This document shows positions 1 to 12,839 of a DNA stretch of 64,000 bases, piece after piece. Each line of letters starts with the position of its first letter. Position 1 is the first letter of the stretch. The notes under the pieces were generated by a model, which was not told where the DNA came from, did no database searches, and was given only the letters and a program-made list of their open reading frames with translations. Source of the stretch: Bagarius yarrelli (taxonomy: Eukaryota; Chordata; Actinopteri; Siluriformes; Sisoridae); contig VCAZ01000138.1 in the NCBI GenBank assembly GCA_005784505.1, forward strand, positions 434,001 through 498,000. Reading direction: 5' to 3'. The position numbers and the translations under genes are program-made.

Positions 1-1273
1 CGTAAGTATAACACTCAACGTGACCTATTAGTCTTGGTATCAACAGCAGACGAACTGCTGCACAGCTGCCAATGCGTGTCTATGCATTCTCTAATACACA
101 TAAGCGCCTTTGCTTTTCGGGACAGCTGCACACCCAACTCTCGTCTTGTAACGTCAAAATATGTCCCATTTACACAGGTTATTGTTTTCACTACATTTTC
201 TCCCAGTGCCAGTGAGCTAATCCTTCAGCGTGCTGTGGGAAGGTTGGTGATGCTTGTCTCTCCGTGCACCCTCATTCTCACAGCGCTCCCGCACTCCTCC
301 AATAGACCCATTCATCCAGGCTAGGCCACGGGGTTAGGACAACAAATAAAGACCCAGCCATGCCATTAAAAATGTATGGAATGTCCAACTGTTGGTTTAG
401 TATTTTAGCCAGCCTCCTCTCAAGGCTGCCGAGAGGCTGAACAATGCTGCGTTTGAGTGCTGGGTGCTCTGAAAATACCCGACTGGCCAGGGCTCAGGGG
501 AGCGGACGGAAAGAGGTGGCAGTTGTGGATGCTGACGTTGTGTTTTCACTGCATTTTGCATCCTGGATGGTTTTCAGGTTTCTCAGTATTTCTAAATTGG
601 TATGAAGAAAAAGGGCTGGGTTGTTATGAAAACGTTTAGTGTGATCAGCTGACTAAAATAAATGTATATTTTTGCTCCCTTCCTCTCCAGAGAAACGTTG
701 ACAGTTGTTTTGGAACGGATAGTGGTGAATATATTATTAAAACAGTGAAGAGCTAGCACATATTGCTCCTCAGTACACCAGGGAACTCACACTTTTTCTT
801 TGCTGTTAGAGAAAGAGAGAGACTGTGTGAGAGAGCACGCTTGAAGTTTTAAAGTCTGCATATGCTTTCCCCTGTTTGCTTGGCTTGTGATTTGCTAACG
901 TGTAATCCGAGCAGAGCACATCTATTTGCCACGGAATTGGATTTGAATTTTCTGTTGTGGTTGTACACTCTTTTCCACTGCTCAAGCCAAGCAAAGATGA
1001 TGTAGCCCTCGGTCCTAAAAACGGTTGCTGTAATCAAAAGGCTTGAAAGCAGCTCAGAGCCTTCATTCTAACTCAGATTGGCACATGTGGTTTTTGATTT
1101 TTTCCACGGCCCCACAGCCGATGAGAAGACTTGTTTGTTTGGGGTTTGAGAATGTTGGAATATTATTTAGTAATATTTAAATGGGATCCATCATCTTTAC
1201 AAAGCTGGGTTTCAGAACTGGGACTCTGCAAATTCTGTGATCTGTTTGGTGGTACATAGAATGTAAGTGACTA

Positions 1274-1450
1274 CATGACTACATTTACATTTAGAGCATT
1301 TGACAGATGCCCTTATCCAGAGCGACTTACATTTATACAGCTGAGCAATTGGGGTTTAAGGGTTTGCTAAGGGGTCCAGCAGGTGGGACTCGAACCCCTA
1401 TCTTCCAATTACCCGGCCAACACCTTAACCACTAGACTACCACTTACCCC
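1274..1450 (-). repeat. tRNA-derived SINE
   Basis: Read on the - strand, the head has an A-box-like TAGTCTAGTGG and a B-box-like GGTTCGAGTCC, as in RNA polymerase III promoters of tRNA-derived SINEs. The tail has the fish-typical 'gtaagtcgctctggataa' followed by 'gggcatctg'. The same tail style recurs at several places in the window. It is a retroposed copy, not a functional tRNA gene, because no acceptor stem or full cloverleaf is apparent. Confidence 0.8.
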
Positions 1451-1718
1451 TGTACTAATGACAAATACAGATACAAATCATCAATACAACTTTGTACAAG
1501 TTTAGTTGTTTCACTAAAAAACATTCCCTCATATTTTGTCTCTTTTTCTTGCATCACTGCATCTGGTAACTGCAAAAGCCTTTTGATGACTGAAAGACAT
1601 TTTCATATTCACTGAACCCCAGATTCAATAAGCCTTCAATACTTGTAGAATACAATTGAAGTATTAAGCGTGGTCAAAAGAAAAAATAACCTCCCAAAAG
1701 ATATCAAACTAAGTCTAT

Positions 1719-2129
1719 GTTCACACTGCAGGCGGCCCAAATCAGATTTTCTTTGCCCTCGGGTGACTCAGATCTGTTTTCTTATGACATTATGAACAGC
1801 ACAAACCACATGGAATCTGATCTTAGTTTTAATTTCGATTTGGTCCACGTCCAATAGTTGGTATTGAATCTGACACAGGTCAGATGTTTTGTAATGCGAC
1901 TTACTGTCGTCCACTATGCATCACCATATAAATGTAAGCACCTAATGTGTAAATTCTGCTTTTGGTGTTTTCCATGTTGTTTCCCTATAACAGGAAGCTG
2001 CGTGAGATGTACTATTTGTTCCTTTGTGCATAGGGATCCGTTTAGGACCGTGACAATTTCACACTGGAAATTCACACTGCTATTCAAAACAATCCGATCT
2101 AAGGGAAAATCTGAATTCGCAGTGTGAAC
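1719..2129. mobile_element. MITE with terminal inverted repeats
   Basis: The 411-bp unit begins with GTTCACACTGC and ends with its inverse GCAGTGTGAAC. Inside are further internal repeats around 'aatctgat' and 'cagatctg', but no transposase. This resembles an abundant short non-autonomous DNA transposon of teleosts; the superfamily (hAT or PIF/Harbinger) is not decided here. Confidence 0.75.
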
Positions 2130-3959
2130 TTGCCGTAAGAGAAATCAGTTCAAGCCATGCTGTCTCTTCTGTTGCTCACACATTCTGATCTCATTAGTTG
2201 TGTAATGACACCCCAATACCGTAGATCTGTTATTCCGTTAATACAATTTTGATCAGCTAATATTACAGCATGTGGGGAAAATAGAGGCCTTGTGGCTAGC
2301 GCATCATTTCTCGGTCCAGAGCCTGGTTTGCTCTCCAAATTTAATTACAGTTCTCAATAGAGAGTTTGTGCTGTCATTCAGTGCCCTTTACGGAGGCCTT
2401 TCTGAACTCATTTGTACACAGCCTATTTATGAACAGACTAAGATCTGGTTATGCGTACAGGGCTGACAGTGTTGTCTGATGCATGCTTTTAGTTTAAATG
2501 TAGATTGTGTGTAGAGTGTGATAGAGGAGCATTATTCGATTTGTATCTCTCTGCTTTTGCCTTGTTGACATGCCTGATAACTTGTCAATAATCAGAAATG
2601 CCGTATTCCACATTTTTATTACACTTTAGTGCTTTCGCACTGGCTGCCCAAAACAGTATGTCCCTGGGTTTTTGTAATTGAAACAGAGTACTCGAATGGC
2701 GGCGTCCTGACAGAACCCATTTTCCCGGCGCTTATGCAATCCAGTCAGTTGATCAATAGTCAGGCATTCACCCTGCCAAGAGTGTGTCTATCACCTCACT
2801 GACGCATCATCTCCAAATACACAGCTTTCATTTTAAATGGACTCAGTTTTATGCTGGCCTGAAAGCAAATCTGCACTGTTATATTCAGCTGTCACAGCTC
2901 ATCGCCTGCTTACACGTAAGATGTGTTTGGATCGTAGTGCAGATATTATAGTCTTTGGTTGGCTTTGAAATCATACGGTACTTCTCAGCGGTCTGATACA
3001 CACCTGAGGAGGGTGCTCAAAGCCCCTGTATCAAAAACACTGATAACAAATTGCACATGCTTTTTCAGCATTAATACAATTCAATTCTTCCTTTTTTATA
3101 TTTGTGTAAGATTCTACTAATATAACTAATAAAGATATGATTTTACGATGGTCGGAAATATTTAAGTCAAACCTAAACAAGACATCATGTACTGGCTTTT
3201 CACTGAGATGCAATAGAGGTAATAGGGGTGGAATGTTATGGATGATTTACCGTATCATAACCATGTAAATCACATTTATTTGATCTGTCTTGGTGTTTTC
3301 TTATAAGCTCTCCTATTCTGAGAGCATTTCAGAGTAACAAATATTTGAACTAGTTTTGACCGGTCGAAACAATTTACAAATAGTTTTCTCTCATTTTTAT
3401 TTCCGATATTTTTTTTCTTTCTATAAAACATTGACTTAGCACATTTCCAGAAGCATTACACAAACACTGTGGTTTGTATTGTCGCTATGTATTACATTAA
3501 AGATTTGTTATTTTATACATGCAGTCACATTTTACATTTTACACTCTCAGCCCTTCCAGAGGAGCTGACTCAGTAATTCTGTTGGGCTCAGATGCCCAGC
3601 GTGTCGAAGTGTGAACACACGATGGCCGCAGCGCTGCATGGCAGAAGCCAAGTTCTGGGCTTTACATGTGGCTGAGGTGTGAATCTTGCGGTCATCTAGT
3701 CGTGTATCCAGGTCCATAGTTAATGCCGCAGAGTCTTTTAAAAAGGATTACAGCAGGGTGATGGACTGGCTGAGTAATACATTCACATCCTCGTTGCCTG
3801 GTTCTTAATTATGTTTATGACCTAGTTATTCTGTTAGCGTAACAAGTGGGTGACTGGTGTTAGTGTGGAGCTGTTTGTGAGCCTGTTCTTGGTCAGAAAA
3901 TGTAGCGATGCGGGAAGGAGAGAAAAAAGAAAGAAAAAAAAAACACGGAAAGAAATCTA
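2130..3959. other. unique smad6 intron sequence
   Basis: No gene or clear repeat was recognised. Two stretches, about 2690-2960 and 3545-3780, are richer in G and C than their surroundings and look non-repetitive, so they are weak candidates for conserved intronic elements. A short purine-rich tract lies at 3915-3950. Confidence 0.3.
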
Positions 3960-3964
3960 TCTAA

Positions 3965-4110
3965 GTGAGGCAGCAGGGCTGGTTAGTACGTCTGGCTGAT
4001 AGAGCAGTCTTTGATGGCAAAGATATCACAGACGCCAGGTTAAATGTAGCCATAGCCAGCTGTAAGTCGCTTTGTAGCGATAGTCATCTAAAAACATTAG
4101 AGACATACAA
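3965..4110 (+). repeat. possible degenerate SINE
   Basis: The end of this stretch reads 'tgtaagtcgctttg' and then a variant of the 'aaagcgtctg' tail of fish SINEs. The head is poorly preserved. It is called only from that tail. Confidence 0.35.
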
Positions 4111-5859
4111 CATAACTAAAAAGGGTGGTTTGGCATAAGAGCTACGGAGTTCAGGTTCGGGGTAGTTTTTTTTCCCGGGGCGCAAAACCATACCCCTGTA
4201 CCTCCCACCTTTTCCAAAAATACACCCTAAGTAGAAAGTGGAATGCTTTAGCCAGTCTGGCCATTGTTAACTTCACTGTTTCTGTCCCTCTGCATTGTTC
4301 TTGTTTGATTTTGACCTTTTTTAATCTTTTTTTTTTCTCTGATGCACACATAGAAATGCAGTGCTCTGTCTGTTTCCCCCTCTGCCTGTCAGCCTAGTGG
4401 TACAGCCTAATAGCTGGAGGGGAATCTAATCCTTGGCACAGGATAAGAGACTTCAACAACTCTTTCTTTCCCCCCTCTCTCTCTTTCTCTCGTTCTCGCT
4501 CTCCCCTCCCCTCTCTCGTTCTGAAAAGCAAAGGAATGAGTTCATCTTTTCAAAACTCCCTGGATTAAAGAGGGATGAAAAAGAGAGCAATGTCGGTCTG
4601 CAGTTCGGCGGGAAGAGACGACAGGCCCTCTAAAGCAAACTGCTCTTTCTATGTCTGCTCCTTTTCTTCTCCCTGGATGTGAGTTTAGCCCAGGGCTGTT
4701 CTTCTTCTTCTTCTTTTCCTTCGTTTTATCCTTTTCTTCTCTGTATGGTGCTTTTAAAAGCATTTTTAGATAATAAGAGAGGAACGGTATTGAAACTCTC
4801 AAGACCTTTTTGTGTACTTAGTTGTACTTAGTAGTAATTACTTCCAGATTGGAGAGGACCGTACCTTTTGTCTGCGTCCTTTTTTCGCTTCTTTTTATTG
4901 TTTCACTGTAAGTCTCAGGTGGAGCAGTGCAAGTAAGGATTGTAGTCAAATAACAAGCTATATATTTTTTTTACTTTAATGTCTATTCAAAGCTTAATTG
5001 GGAATGTGTAGCTACGTGTGCAGCCTGTGTTTTCAACCAAACTCACGGATTGCGACGCCTTTAGGCTGACCCGGAGTCACGTACAGTTTGCCAGGTTATT
5101 TTGAAGAAATAAGAAAGTGGCATGACCCAACTTTAATCTTCCACACTCCTTAATAAGTGTATAAAAGAAGAGCAGCGGTACAGATCTGGAGTGGTTTCCA
5201 TGGAGCACTTTGCTTGTTGGGGGAGAACAAATTTCGCTTCGCAAAGCATGCTGGATCAGAATGAGAAAAGAAATGCATTTGTTTACCCAAGTGATTGCAC
5301 TGGTAGTTTTAGCAGGGCATTATGTGCAATTGTAGACATTCAAAGGGAACGCCTGTGTTCAGTTGTGTGTGCACGAATGTTTGTGTGCGCCTTACTGTTT
5401 GAAGTCGTTCAAACAATAAAGCCAAAACAAAAAAAAGGAGGAGAAAGAAAAAGCAGCTTTTCACTTTGAAAGTAACTAGCGTCTTTCAGTTTCATTTCTA
5501 AAGGCTAAAAATCACTCAGGTTGTTGACTGACCTGTATTATTTACACTCCACTGTTGATCCACTCTTGATCCACTATTTTAGTGTGAAGTTTACCGTTAA
5601 ATCGTCCTAAAAGCCCTCGGCATTATTATCATTCAGTTTTTCCAAGCAGCATTACATAGCACTTTAACAAATGATCAGCAGCCTTAGGGTTGCCACCCAT
5701 CCATTTTCAGGTTGTGCAGCATGTATGCAAACCATCCCACTTGTATTCTGTTAAGACTTGTGTTGTTCTTTCTCTGATTGATTAATACTTGCAGCCATCA
5801 TTAGTTTGATTCGGAGGCAGAGATGCGCTGTAAGAAATCAAATACATGGCTGGAAAGTG
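4111..5859. other. smad6 intron, pyrimidine tracts
   Basis: No gene was recognised. It contains CT-rich tracts at about 4460-4520 and a CTT run at about 4700-4720. The short open frames here are low-complexity and are not credible genes. Confidence 0.35.
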
Positions 5860-5992
5860 TCTGCGTGTGTATTCTGTGGCACACAAGCACAGGGATAACG
5901 TGCAAACTCCAGACACAAGGGCCCCTGCTGGGTAACAAACCTGGAATCTTCCTGCTGTGAGGCAACACCAATAACCACTAAGCCACCGTTTT
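5860..5992 (-). repeat. SINE-like interspersed repeat
   Basis: On the - strand it starts 'ggtggcttagtggttattgg' and then has the 'ttgcctcacagca' and 'ggagtttgcacgtt' blocks of a repeat that is common in fish genomes. Related pieces appear at 10785-11070 and 39580-39690. Confidence 0.65.
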
Positions 5993-6678
5993 GCCTTAAA
6001 ATACTTATTTAATAAAATATAATAAGCCATGTGAAGAAAATAAACAATATGATATGCATAATCAGTTCTAATCAATCAATAATTGCATGCTTTAATACTA
6101 TAAAGTTTAAGAAGTGTTTTTTTTGTATTCCTGAAAAACAGAACACATAATTACCATTTGTGATAATAAGATATTGAGGGTATCTGTTGCCAGTGATTTC
6201 GATAAAAGTTGCTTACTATAATGTGCATTTAAATTAGTTCCATTGTTATTTTCTTGAAAACAGGTTTCTTTTAAGATTATCAACACTAGCACTAGCTCCA
6301 TTGTCATTGTGGCCCCAAGGCGTGTGCCCTCTGCTATGACAGGTGTCCCTTATTTTTGCGTCTAAAAGGTGGCGACCCAAACCAGCCTGCATTTATATAT
6401 TGTATATTGTTACAAAAGTGTGATTGGTTTTAAGTTTTTCAGGGGTTTGCCTTACTTAGTGAAATGATTTCCATCAGGGAATTCCGAAAGTCAGACTGTC
6501 TGCCGGCTGTTGACAACGTGCATCTTTTCGGAGACTGATGCTGAGGGGAGACAGTTCTGAGAATATAATGGTGATAATAATCACCGCTACTTTCCTAATG
6601 GGTAAACGGAGCTGTTCCCAGGTGGCGAGGTTAAACAGATGCAAAGTGGTGTAATTGCTTCCAGCTCGTTCCCCTGTT

Positions 6679-6711
<33 letters not shown>

Positions 6712-7324
6712 ATGTGGCTGGGTAGTGTCCGTGTTAGAGAATTGCTCAAAAAACAGAAAACAATTAAATATTTTGATTTTTAAATGTTTTTAATTACCAC
6801 CAGCAGTGTCTTTTACATTTATACAAGTTTCTGTGGAGAAACTTGAACCAGGACACACTTTCAATTATTTACCTTTAGGTTTCCTGGGAGTTTTTTTGCA
6901 GATGTGGAATCTTTATGACTGAAGAAGAACTCCTTGTCTTACTGATGGAAATTTCAAGGGAAAGACAGGACAGGAGTTATGCACTAATTCTGCCTTCCCC
7001 TTATTATGCGCCACAATGCTTAGATACATTTAACAGCCCAATGTGTCCTCTTAACTGAATCCTTAATTTATATGTGGCTTTTTTTAAGAAACTGCTTTAA
7101 GATGTTTGACAAAGTGGTGGTGAATTGATAAATACTAAAAAAGACAGGGAGAGAAAATATAACCGAATGAGACAGAGACCACAAAGGCTTTACTGATTAT
7201 TTCGAAACTGGACTTTGTGTGTGTTTTGGATGAGGGAGAATATAAGAGTAAGAGAGAGAGAGACCGAGAAAGAATAAATCTTTTTAGAATAGGAAAAGTT
7301 ATTAGAATCTTCTTAATAAAACAG

Positions 7325-7330
<6 letters not shown>
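5993..7330. other. smad6 intron with GC-richer island and TG repeat
   Basis: No gene was recognised. About 6480-6680 is GC-richer, non-repetitive and contains a CAGGTG E-box, so it may be an intronic regulatory element (weak inference). It is followed by a TG microsatellite at 6681-6709. Confidence 0.3.
6681..6709. repeat. (TG)n microsatellite
   Basis: Uninterrupted TG dinucleotides, about 14 units. Confidence 0.95.

Positions 7331-7357
<27 letters not shown>
7331..7357. repeat. (CT)n microsatellite
   Basis: Uninterrupted CT dinucleotides, about 13 units. The antisense GA run gives rise to a spurious Arg-Glu repeat frame. Confidence 0.9.
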
Positions 7358-7361
<4 letters not shown>

Positions 7362-7591
7362 ACCCTCTTTCTCTGTCTATGCTGACATAATCATAGGACC
7401 ACACAGCCAACACACACATACTTCACTCCAAAACAAAAACACTGCCTGAAACAATTCCCTTTAACTCTCACACACTTAACATGCGTAAAACAGCAGTGCA
7501 CATGTGCACACGAGTCCTGGCCTCCTGTCATATTACACCACTTTCCGGGCTAAATATTACAATTTATTATCAACCTTTGTTCCTTACAACT

Positions 7592-7593
7592 AT

Positions 7594-7656
<63 letters not shown>
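7592..7656. repeat. (TTCT)n microsatellite
   Basis: About 16 tetranucleotide units. The Phe/Leu/Ser-rich frames across it are artefacts of the repeat. Confidence 0.95.
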
Positions 7657-10033
7657 CTTAACCTAACCTCTGACATATTTTATAAATAAATATTATTTAT
7701 ACATTTATTCCTTTTTTTCAGACCTTTTACTTGTAGATTTATAGCAGGAGACATTTTCTAATTTATCACAGCTCCTCTAAACTCTTTGTATTTGGCTTCT
7801 GCTAAACTAGAGCGTGTGTTGTGTGCGATGTGTAGACCGCTCGTAAAGAAGTGCTTTTGTTCAAAGCCTCTGAAATGATAGCAGACAGAAGGCTGTAAAG
7901 ATACCTTGCAGGCTTGTGCAGGATCTAAGGAATTTGCTAATGGTAACGTTCAGGGGCTCAGTGAAAAGGGGCCATTTTCATGTCCTCTTTCCGAATGTGT
8001 GTGTATTTGTTTGTGATACCATATATCTATTCCCACATGGCTACAAAATACTTCAGATTAGAGCTAAAGATTAAATTGAGTCCAGATTGTGTGTTCTAAT
8101 ACTGTATTTAACACACATGTGTGTTACTGTTGCTGCGGTGTGTTTGCGTAAAAGACTAGTCATCTATTTGACTCAGTGAGTAGCCAAGAAATTAATGGGC
8201 CCCAGAGCGGTCCCTTTAAATCCGCTCTGCCAACAGACTCTCCGAAGCAAAATAATGGCATCACTCGCCGTGCAAGTTAATGGAAGTTGATAGGGCGAAG
8301 CCTGAGGGTCAGGGGGTCATGAGCTTGGGCTAAATCATCAGGGAGCTGAATGCCATTCATCTGACCCACAGCAGGCGCAAGGAGGGAAGGAGAATGAGGA
8401 AAGAGACCTCCATCCCCCATCCTACATTCAGCCAAACATCAGTATAAACAGGGAGAGATACAAAAGAGACAGGAGAAGAGGGATGAGTTGTGGGGGGAGG
8501 GAGAGACTGAGCTCATAATTCACAACGGCAGAAGTATATATAGAATATGTGCAAAAAATGTAAAGAAAAAGTTTTCCTACCTTTGTTGAAGAGACACTCT
8601 TTTCTTTCATTTAGAAAACAGGGTTGATACAACCTAATAATACAGTTAAAACTAAAACACACGATACCAAGCTGTGGCCTAATAAACCAACCAAGCTGAA
8701 AGCCCAACTTTTAATAATATACTGGTGATGTTTGGGAACATACAATATGTCTAACCTTGCTAATATTCTATTTCCAGGTGCATGAGCTCATGTGTAGTGT
8801 TTTTGTAAAAAGTTTTGTAAAAAGTTCTCCAAATGTCACTTAATTATAGAAGCGTACTGTCAGGGCCTTCAGTTAGCAACTGTAAATCATATCCGCACAT
8901 CTTAAACATCCGTCTTACAGCTGCAAATAATGTGCACAACTGACTTTCAATGGAATTAGATGCCTTGATGTTGATCTGCATTGATGAAGCTATGCAGATT
9001 GTCAAAGCCAGAATCATTTTATGTCCCTTTACTTGTATTAAAAAGTAAACACAGCTAGCAAAATAGCTTGTTATGTCCGGTGCTAGCTGTTAGCCACTCA
9101 TAATCCTTATAAATGCAACCTTTGAAATACTTTGTAGACTTTGAAAAGATTATTACTAAATAATTAAGAGAAACATTTTTCACACAAGTAGATTTTTTTT
9201 ACTCTACTGGCCACGACGGCCCACCACTGATTAATTCATGGTTTTTAACTATTTGAAAGAGGTTTTTCAGGACAGAATGTGTGTCTCTACATAATTGCGG
9301 TCATTGTTCTCTAAAGTGCAATTGAAATCACCGCCACTAACAAATAAGTAATCTTTCCTGTCACTGATTTACTAAAACATTACATAATTTATTTGGAAAG
9401 TCTATTCTTTCCACTTGGGGCGGTTAGTAGGCTCCTTGTTGTTCTCGTACCGTTGTCTTCGTGCTTCTTTTTGTTTTTTTATGCAATTTTCACTGTTCTA
9501 AGTACAGTTTATTCAGTTTCCATCATCACTTTGTTTGTGTTGTTTTTTACTAAAACAAAAACATTGTGGGAACAGTGGGACCAGTGTTACTTAACCCATC
9601 AATGGGTATTCTGCCAGTGTTGATGTTTTTAGTGACATTGGACGCCGAAGTCTCTAGATAATTTCCTGTAGCACATACAGGAACCACACCGTCCGTGACT
9701 GATATCGATCCTACCCCAAACATCAGTCACATTAGAAAGGAGGGTTTCACTGCCTGCACCAAGGGTTAGGACAAGCAGTCACAGGGTGTCCTCTTTCTCA
9801 GCAGCTGGGGGAGCTTTTGTTTGTGTCTCGTCTAAAATAAATGGAAGGACGTTAAAGTTACTTTTTTCTAGTACTGTTTCTACTAATGAAACAGATCTCT
9901 GGTGCCCCAAAAAGTGCATGGGCCCTCAGAATCTAAGTAAGTATACAAATGGATATTAAATGCTAAACCAGAAACAAACGTAGCAACCACGCTCACATTC
10001 AACATGCTACGCCCACTCCTAGCATGCACACAT
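7657..10033. other. smad6 intron, unique sequence
   Basis: No gene was recognised. The stretch 8150-8400 is GC-richer and non-repetitive (it includes 'gggtcagggggtcatgagc') and stands out from the AT-rich flanks, so it is a candidate conserved non-coding element. The remainder shows nothing distinctive. Confidence 0.3.
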
Positions 10034-10034
10034 A

Positions 10035-10065
<31 letters not shown>
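10034..10065. repeat. (GA)n microsatellite
   Basis: A short imperfect GA run. Confidence 0.9.
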
Positions 10066-10540
10066 CAGCGTGTCCAGGGACTTGTAACTCAAAAGGGAAA
10101 GCAGAGGGCTTTGGCACTGAACACAGACTTCTTTACCATGAAAAGTGAATTAGTGAGCTGAATTACAGTGATTTACAATTCTGGGTCTCTTTCTTGCTTT
10201 CTTAAACTCTCTGCGATTATTTCACGACTAGACATTTGATCACCCTAGAAAGAAGATGTGTTAATAGATTAATCGTTTGCAAACAGCAGGTAGTGTCATT
10301 TAACGGATGAGACAGTGGAAAGAATATTTTCCTGGTTATTATCCAATTATTATTTCATAGGTTCAAGATAGAATAAGGTCAAGGTTTTTCACAGACAGTA
10401 GTGAACTGTAGTCTTGAGACTCATGCTAATCAAATTTGAAGACTAAGAGTGAGGCCGCCTTGCAACAGGGCAAAACAGTGCATATACCCAGTAAAGCTTG
10501 GATGCAGATAAACACAGATTTTAATTTAGGGATTTTAATT

Positions 10541-10659
10541 AATGCCTTTATCCAGAATCACTTACATTTCTTTATTTTTCTCAGCCAACTAAGCAGTTGA
10601 AAGTTAAGGGCCATGCTCAGAGACCCATCAGTGGCAACACCTTAACCACTTTCCTATAT
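10541..10659 (-). repeat. degenerate SINE
   Basis: It has the inverted order of fish SINE parts: a tail like 'gcctttatccagaatcactt' first, then 'aagggccatgctcag', then 'caacaccttaaccact', which is the tRNA-like head on the - strand. Confidence 0.6.
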
Positions 10660-10784
10660 AAGACATAAAAGACACACCCGTCATTGTGACTAATTCCTAA
10701 CATGAGTTAATAATAATAATGATAAGAATAATAGTTATAATAATATTAATAACAATAATGTAGTAATAGTTAGCATATTTGCCT

Positions 10785-11070
10785 TGAACCGGGGTTGGCA
10801 GTTCGATTCCCACCCACACCCTTTACATGAAGTTTGCATGTTTTCCCTGGGCTTTGATGGTTTTCTACAGGTTTCTTTCCTCAGTTTAAAAACATGCATT
10901 GTGGGCAGGCTTATATTTCTGAACTGTTCACAGTGTGTAAACAAGTGTGTAAATGATTGTGCCCTGCGATAGGTTGGTTCCCTGTGTCCCCTGAGGTAGA
11001 CTCCATGTTTCCCATGACCACGAGAAGGATAATCATTATGGATAATCAATAGATGGATAAATGAATGATA
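10785..11070 (+). repeat. interspersed fish repeat next to smad6 exon
   Basis: It contains 'cagttcgattccca', 'gtttgcatgttttccc', 'aaaacatgcattgtgggc' and 'attgtgccctgcgatagg' in the order seen in a widespread teleost repeat, and it ends in GATA/ATGA-like simple sequence. It lies just upstream of the smad6 exon acceptor. Confidence 0.65.
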
Positions 11071-11122
11071 AAAGTATTTTTATTTTACATTTAGTAACCC
11101 TCATTTCTTCTCTCTTTGACAG

Positions 11123-11670
11123 ATGCCAGCTTGTCGCCTGATGCCCTTAAGCAGAGTCACTGGTGCAGCGTGGCGTACTGGGAGCACCGAACACGAGTGG
11201 GTCGCCTTTACCCAGTGTATGAGCCCTCAGTAAGCATTTTTTATGACCTACCTCAGGGCACGGGCCTGTGCCTGGGCCAGCTGGGCGGCGAGCACCGTGG
11301 TGGCACTGCCCAGCGGACACGCAGCAAAATCGGTTATGGCCTGCTTCTCAGCAAAGAGCCAGATGGTGTTTGGGCTTACAATCGAAGTCAGCACCCCATC
11401 TTTATCAACTCACCAACGCTGGAGGCACCAGGAGGCCGTGGCCTGCTCGTACGCAAGGTCATGCCCGGATACTCCATTAAGGTGTTTGACTACGAGCGCT
11501 CAGCTCGGCTGCTGCTGCGTCACGAGGCCGAGTCTGCGCTACCGGATGGCCCATACGACCCCAACAGTGTGCGCATCAGCTTTGCCAAGGGCTGGGGACC
11601 GTGCTATTCACGTCAGTTTATCACCTCGTGCCCATGCTGGCTCGAAATCCTCCTCAACAATCACAGATAA
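11123..11670 (+). CDS. smad6: Smad6 terminal exon (MH2 domain)
   Basis: This exon codes the MH2 domain of an inhibitory Smad, which blocks BMP signalling by binding type I receptors and competing with Smad4 for receptor-activated Smads. The frame reads from a split Asp codon (its last two bases are 11123-11124) through [75 protein letters not shown] and [16 protein letters not shown] to the end [13 protein letters not shown] and a TAA at 11668-11670. The ending without an SSXS phosphorylation motif, together with the LLNN tail, identifies Smad6 rather than Smad7, whose end differs, or a receptor-activated Smad. The acceptor is 'ctctttgacag'. The segment between the KVFDYERS and DGPYDPNS motifs is slightly longer than I recall for the human protein. 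The paralogue (a or b) cannot be told. The upstream exons lie outside the window. Confidence 0.96.
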
Positions 11671-12300
11671 CACACAAACAAATAGACATGGAGAGCCAGT
11701 CAAAGACTAAGAGCCAAAAGATGCACCCAGAGACTGGACAAACCCCGCAAACTATCCCAAATATCGTCTACTTAGATTTAATATAAAGTTTTATATATTA
11801 TATGAAATATATATTATACTTGTAAATACTGGAGTCATTTTTACAATGTAATTATTTATGTATGGTGCAATGTGTACATGGACATGTGGAAAAACAGAAA
11901 TGCACTTTGGCTTATATATATTATATATAAAATATCTATAAAGATAAAGAAATTTTCGATACCATTTCGAGAAATTATACAGCAAAATTAGACAAACCTG
12001 GTTTTGGTGTATAGTTTTTACATATTACTAATATCCAGACAAAAAGCTAACACCTTTCACACATTGATAATAAAGTATTCGCATAATCCTGGTCTGGAAC
12101 TGCTCACTTCTTACCCAAACCGGCGGCTGGAAATGGTTTATTTACATCACCATCAGTTATTTATAGTGCATTTAGTGGGCGTGTGCAATGTACTACCTGT
12201 GTGAATATATTTCAGAAGGTGTGTACAGCGGGTGGAGCGGCCCTCAGGCACTGCCACAGGCACCAAAGAGTCTAGCAAATAAAAAGAGCCAGTGTGAAAC
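11671..12300 (+). other. smad6: smad6 3' UTR with poly(A) signals
   Basis: The sequence after the stop is AT-rich. AATAAA hexamers occur at 12069-12074 and 12278-12283. The second is followed by T/GT-rich sequence that would fit a cleavage site, so the transcript probably ends near 12300. The true end needs RNA data. Confidence 0.55.
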
Positions 12301-12839
12301 TATCCCCTTGCATGCTGGCTTGTTTTTCTCACCAATGCCTGCTTTGTTGTCCTTGTAAATACTAGTGAGGGCAAGAGAGAGTGTTTATGTACTTTAGTCA
12401 CTGGAATGGTAACTGTATTGTGCATAGCTTTTTTGAAGTTAGGCCTATGACATCTTCTTGAGGAATCAACATGATAACTAATTCACTGTCTCTCTCTCTC
12501 TATCTCTCTCTCTTTCTCTCTCTTCTTTTTAATTTATTACATTTACTATTATAGTTTACTTGGCCTAATTTTTAATTGCACAAATTTACATTTACTTAGC
12601 TACAATTGATGGCGTTCCTCCACTACTATTAAACGTTACTTATTAAAATGTAGCTTTAATAATTCGTTTTCATCGTTATGTGTAATGACATGGCGAGTCT
12701 CACGATAGGCTGCAGCCGTCTGCAAGTAAGTTTGCGTACGCGTTCAGTTCCGAAAATAATGGCAGAAGATGGAGAAGAAGCGAGTATATCAGTGGAGACA
12801 GGATACACATGGACCCACATGCAATCAACTTCATCACAA
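12301..12839. other. intergenic, with TC repeat and possible transposon remnant
   Basis: A TC-rich run lies at 12487-12524. From about 12660 a short frame beginning MAEDGEEAS (start near 12761) resembles the first exon of a transposase-like or domesticated element but is too short to assign. It runs into the repeat at 12840-13252 and may belong to it. Confidence 0.3.

Larger units (their letters stand above)
1..11122 (+). other. smad6: smad6 last intron (3' part)
   Basis: This is the sequence upstream of the terminal smad6 exon. It ends in a pyrimidine-rich tract and an AG acceptor at 11121-11122. No other exon-like open frame was recognised in it. The long last intron of smad6 is known in other vertebrates to be large. 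The repeats found in it are listed separately; the rest is AT-rich unique sequence with a few GC-richer islands. The start of the intron lies outside the window. Confidence 0.8.

Noticed and set aside
1380..1450. tRNA gene on the - strand
   Set aside because: A and B boxes are present but a full cloverleaf with acceptor stem is not, and the adjoining tail is that of a SINE.
11243..11710. Other-frame open reading frames over the smad6 exon
   Set aside because: They are shadows of the conserved MH2 reading frame.
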